Shown here in pieces: positions 13,510 to 15,241 of a stretch of DNA of 15,241 nt (within the stretch, counting starts at the first letter, position 1; every line of letters begins with the position of its first letter). The DNA is from Planctomycetaceae bacterium (GTDB lineage Bacteria; Planctomycetota; Planctomycetia; Pirellulales; Thermoguttaceae). Location of the stretch: positions 1-15,241 of the forward strand of contig WRCR01000035.1 in assembly GCA_009783865.1 (NCBI GenBank). The letters are read 5' to 3'. Below the pieces are notes generated by a model, which saw nothing but the letters and a program-made list of their open reading frames with translations, was not told where the DNA came from and did not search any database. The position numbers were made by a program, and so were the translations under genes.

Positions 13510-15241
13510 ATGCCGATTCTCCTTTTGAATATGCCTTTCGCTCAACTTTGCTGGGCAAATCTCGGCTTGAGTTTGCTCAAGAGCGGACTGCGTTCCAACG
13601 GAATTGAGTGTTCGTTAAACAATCTGTGTTTCAACTTTGCGCATCGGGTCGGTTACGAAAATTACGATTGGCTGGCTGGACATTTCGCTTTCGTTCTCGG
13701 CGGAGAACATCTTTTCGCAAAAGAATACTTCGGTGATAGAATTCCTTCTACCGAACAATTTTGGAACGATGTTCTTCTTTGGACTGAACCTGAACTCGAT
13801 GCCGATGAACGCCGTGACTACTTTGAAGTTGCCGCTGCGGTTGCGCCGTTTCTTGACGAGTGTATGGAAATCGTCCGCAATCATATTGAAAAAAACGGAA
13901 CGAAAATCATCGGTTTCACGACTTCGTATCAGCAGACCTTTCCTTCACTGTGTCTTGCAAAACGAATTAAAGAACGGTATGCAAACATTCAAATCGTTTT
14001 CGGCGGTGCCGCCTGCGAAGGAACGATGGGGCAGGAACTTTTTCGGCAATTCAACGAAATCGATTTCGTCTTTTCCGGCGAAGCGGATTTAACCTTTCCC
14101 GAAATTGTAAAAAGAATACTGAACGAAACGATTAACGATGAACCGCTGCCCGAAGGCGTGATGGGAAGACGGCAAGTTGAAAATGTTCACGTGAAAGCGG
14201 AACATGAATGTGCAGTATCATGTACTTCGCTTCCGATAGTTAACACTATTTCGATTCCGCTGCCGCAGTCGGGACAACTGAAAGAAACGGATTTAGACAA
14301 CCTGCCTGCACCGGATTTTGACGATTACTTTAGCGAGTTGGCGGCAAGTCCTTTCTGCGATGAAATCAAGCCGTATCTTTTCTGCGAATCATCACGCGGC
14401 TGCTGGTGGGGCGAACAGCGGCAATGTTCTTTCTGCGGTCTCAACGGTCATTCATTGCGCTTCCGGCGAAAAAATCCGCAGCGCATAATCGATGAATTAC
14501 GTTTCCTTGTGAACCGGTACGGCGTGCGGGAAATTTGTTTTGCCGACAACATATTTGCAAAGGATTATTTCGATACCTTCCTGCCGATGTTGAAAGAAAG
14601 CGGTCTCGGCGTATCTTTCGAGTTTGAAATGAAGGCAAATCAGAAAAAAGAGCAAACCGAAAAACTTCTTGCCGCCGGTCTTGGGGCGGCGCAGTTGGGC
14701 ATTGAATCATTCTCAACGCCGATATTGAAAATGCTCAACAAGGGTGCGACGGCAAGACATAATCTGCAAGTGTTGAAGTGGTACACTGAGGCGGGCATTG
14801 CCGTAAAGTGGAATGTGTTGTACGGCTTTCCGGGTGAAGAGCCGGCGGAGTATGAAAATATGACGAAGTTGATTCCGCTGTTGTATCATTTTCATCCGCC
14901 GGTTGCGTTTGGGCGAGTCCGCATTGACCGTTTTGCTCCGTATCATAATAATCCGGCGCAGTTTGGAATTGAAAATCTGCGTCCCTATCGCGGCTTTCGG
15001 TTTTTATATCCGTTTGAAGACGGGGTATTGAAACGTCTTTCATATTATCACGAATTTGATTTTTCGGACGGACGTAAAGTTGATGAGTACACCGAAGAAT
15101 TTCTTGAAGTCGTAAAACGCTGGGACGAAGAGCATGTTAAAGGAACATTGCGTTCTTTTGATAGAGAAGACGGTGTTTTATTATTGACGGACACTCGTCC
15201 GATTGCGGTTGAGTTTCAGTACCGCTTGAGCGGTTTTAAAC
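13510..15241 (+). CDS. B12-dependent radical SAM enzyme, RiPP-maturation type (3' end missing)
   Basis: The open frame runs for 577 codons to the window edge without a stop. The N-terminus (ILLLNMPFAQLCWANLGLSL) and residues up to about 200 look like the cobalamin-binding Rossmann domain of class B radical SAM methyltransferases, with no obvious DxHxxG motif. The iron-sulfur site is C298-x7-C306-x2-C309 in RGCWWGEQRQCSFCGLNG. This longer CX7CX2C spacing, together with WNVLYGFPGE and GIESFSTPILKMLNKGAT, matches my memory of the RiPP maturation radical SAM protein 1 family (rSAM_ocin_1, TIGR03975), which modifies ribosomal peptide precursors, probably by C-methylation. Family members are about 600-650 residues, so only the C-terminal tip is missing. 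It sits 7 bp after folD. No precursor gene lies upstream, so the substrate is probably encoded downstream. Other class B radical SAM roles cannot be excluded, but the CX7CX2C motif favours the RiPP assignment. Confidence 0.85.
   Translation, partial: MPILLLNMPFAQLCWANLGLSLLKSGLRSNGIECSLNNLCFNFAHRVGYENYDWLAGHFAFVLGGEHLFAKEYFGDRIPSTEQFWNDVLLWTEPELDADERRDYFEVAAAVAPFLDECMEIVRNHIEKNGTKIIGFTTSYQQTFPSLCLAKRIKERYANIQIVFGGAACEGTMGQELFRQFNEIDFVFSGEADLTFPEIVKRILNETINDEPLPEGVMGRRQVENVHVKAEHECAVSCTSLPIVNTISIPLPQSGQLKETDLDNLPAPDFDDYFSELAASPFCDEIKPYLFCESSRGCWWGEQRQCSFCGLNGHSLRFRRKNPQRIIDELRFLVNRYGVREICFADNIFAKDYFDTFLPMLKESGLGVSFEFEMKANQKKEQTEKLLAAGLGAAQLGIESFSTPILKMLNKGATARHNLQVLKWYTEAGIAVKWNVLYGFPGEEPAEYENMTKLIPLLYHFHPPVAFGRVRIDRFAPYHNNPAQFGIENLRPYRGFRFLYPFEDGVLKRLSYYHEFDFSDGRKVDEYTEEFLEVVKRWDEEHVKGTLRSFDREDGVLLLTDTRPIAVEFQYRLSGFK

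Noticed and set aside
13637..14092. 151-codon plus-strand frame
   Set aside because: It is a shifted frame inside the radical SAM gene, whose own frame is continuous and matches a known family.

Overview
The window looks like a piece of a Planctomycetota chromosome, probably a gut- or anoxic-habitat member of moderate GC. This is an inference from gene content: two outer-membrane beta-barrel proteins of the planctomycete DUF6268 type, a secreted DUF11-repeat protein, a large P-loop GTPase with C-terminal membrane segments, the remnant of a Ser/Thr protein kinase, and a RiPP-maturation radical SAM enzyme. Shine-Dalgarno sequences are clear for only a few genes. No rRNA, tRNA, CRISPR array, transposase or phage gene was seen.

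Region 1 (1-4,907, minus strand) is an envelope cluster. From its upstream end it holds a 55-residue probable lipoprotein (4665-4832), an 898-residue secreted protein with four DUF11-like repeats (1761-4457), a 508-residue membrane-anchored protein with HEAT-like repeats (105-1631), and the first 12 codons of another exported protein (1-37). Hairpins with T-runs after the lipoprotein gene and after the DUF11 gene, together with separate promoter-like sequences, suggest several transcription units rather than one operon.

Region 2 (4,940-7,990, plus strand) begins with a decayed Ser/Thr kinase gene that keeps a good promoter but has an in-frame stop, frameshifts and an internal deletion. It is followed by two tandem paralogous outer-membrane beta-barrel genes 11 bp apart, with a TTGACA-type promoter.

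Region 3 (7,997-10,579, minus strand) is a two-gene unit: a membrane-associated GTPase and, 10 bp downstream, a CPBP-family intramembrane protease. A near-consensus sigma-70 type promoter lies upstream.

Region 4 (10,515-11,020) is a 506-bp divergent intergenic region rich in structure: promoters, hairpins, a short tandem repeat and an inverted repeat whose arm also occurs near 1,720.

Region 5 (11,021-15,241, plus strand) has a 501-residue largely disordered, charged protein of unknown function, then folD, and 7 bp later a radical SAM enzyme of the RiPP C-methyltransferase type (rSAM_ocin_1/TIGR03975-like), which runs off the window. No precursor peptide for it is visible here, so its substrate, and possibly an unstudied RiPP pathway, should lie downstream.

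The most notable items are this radical SAM enzyme coupled to folD, a 15-16 bp element recurring at three promoter-like sites, the GTPase-CPBP protease pair, and the kinase pseudogene.
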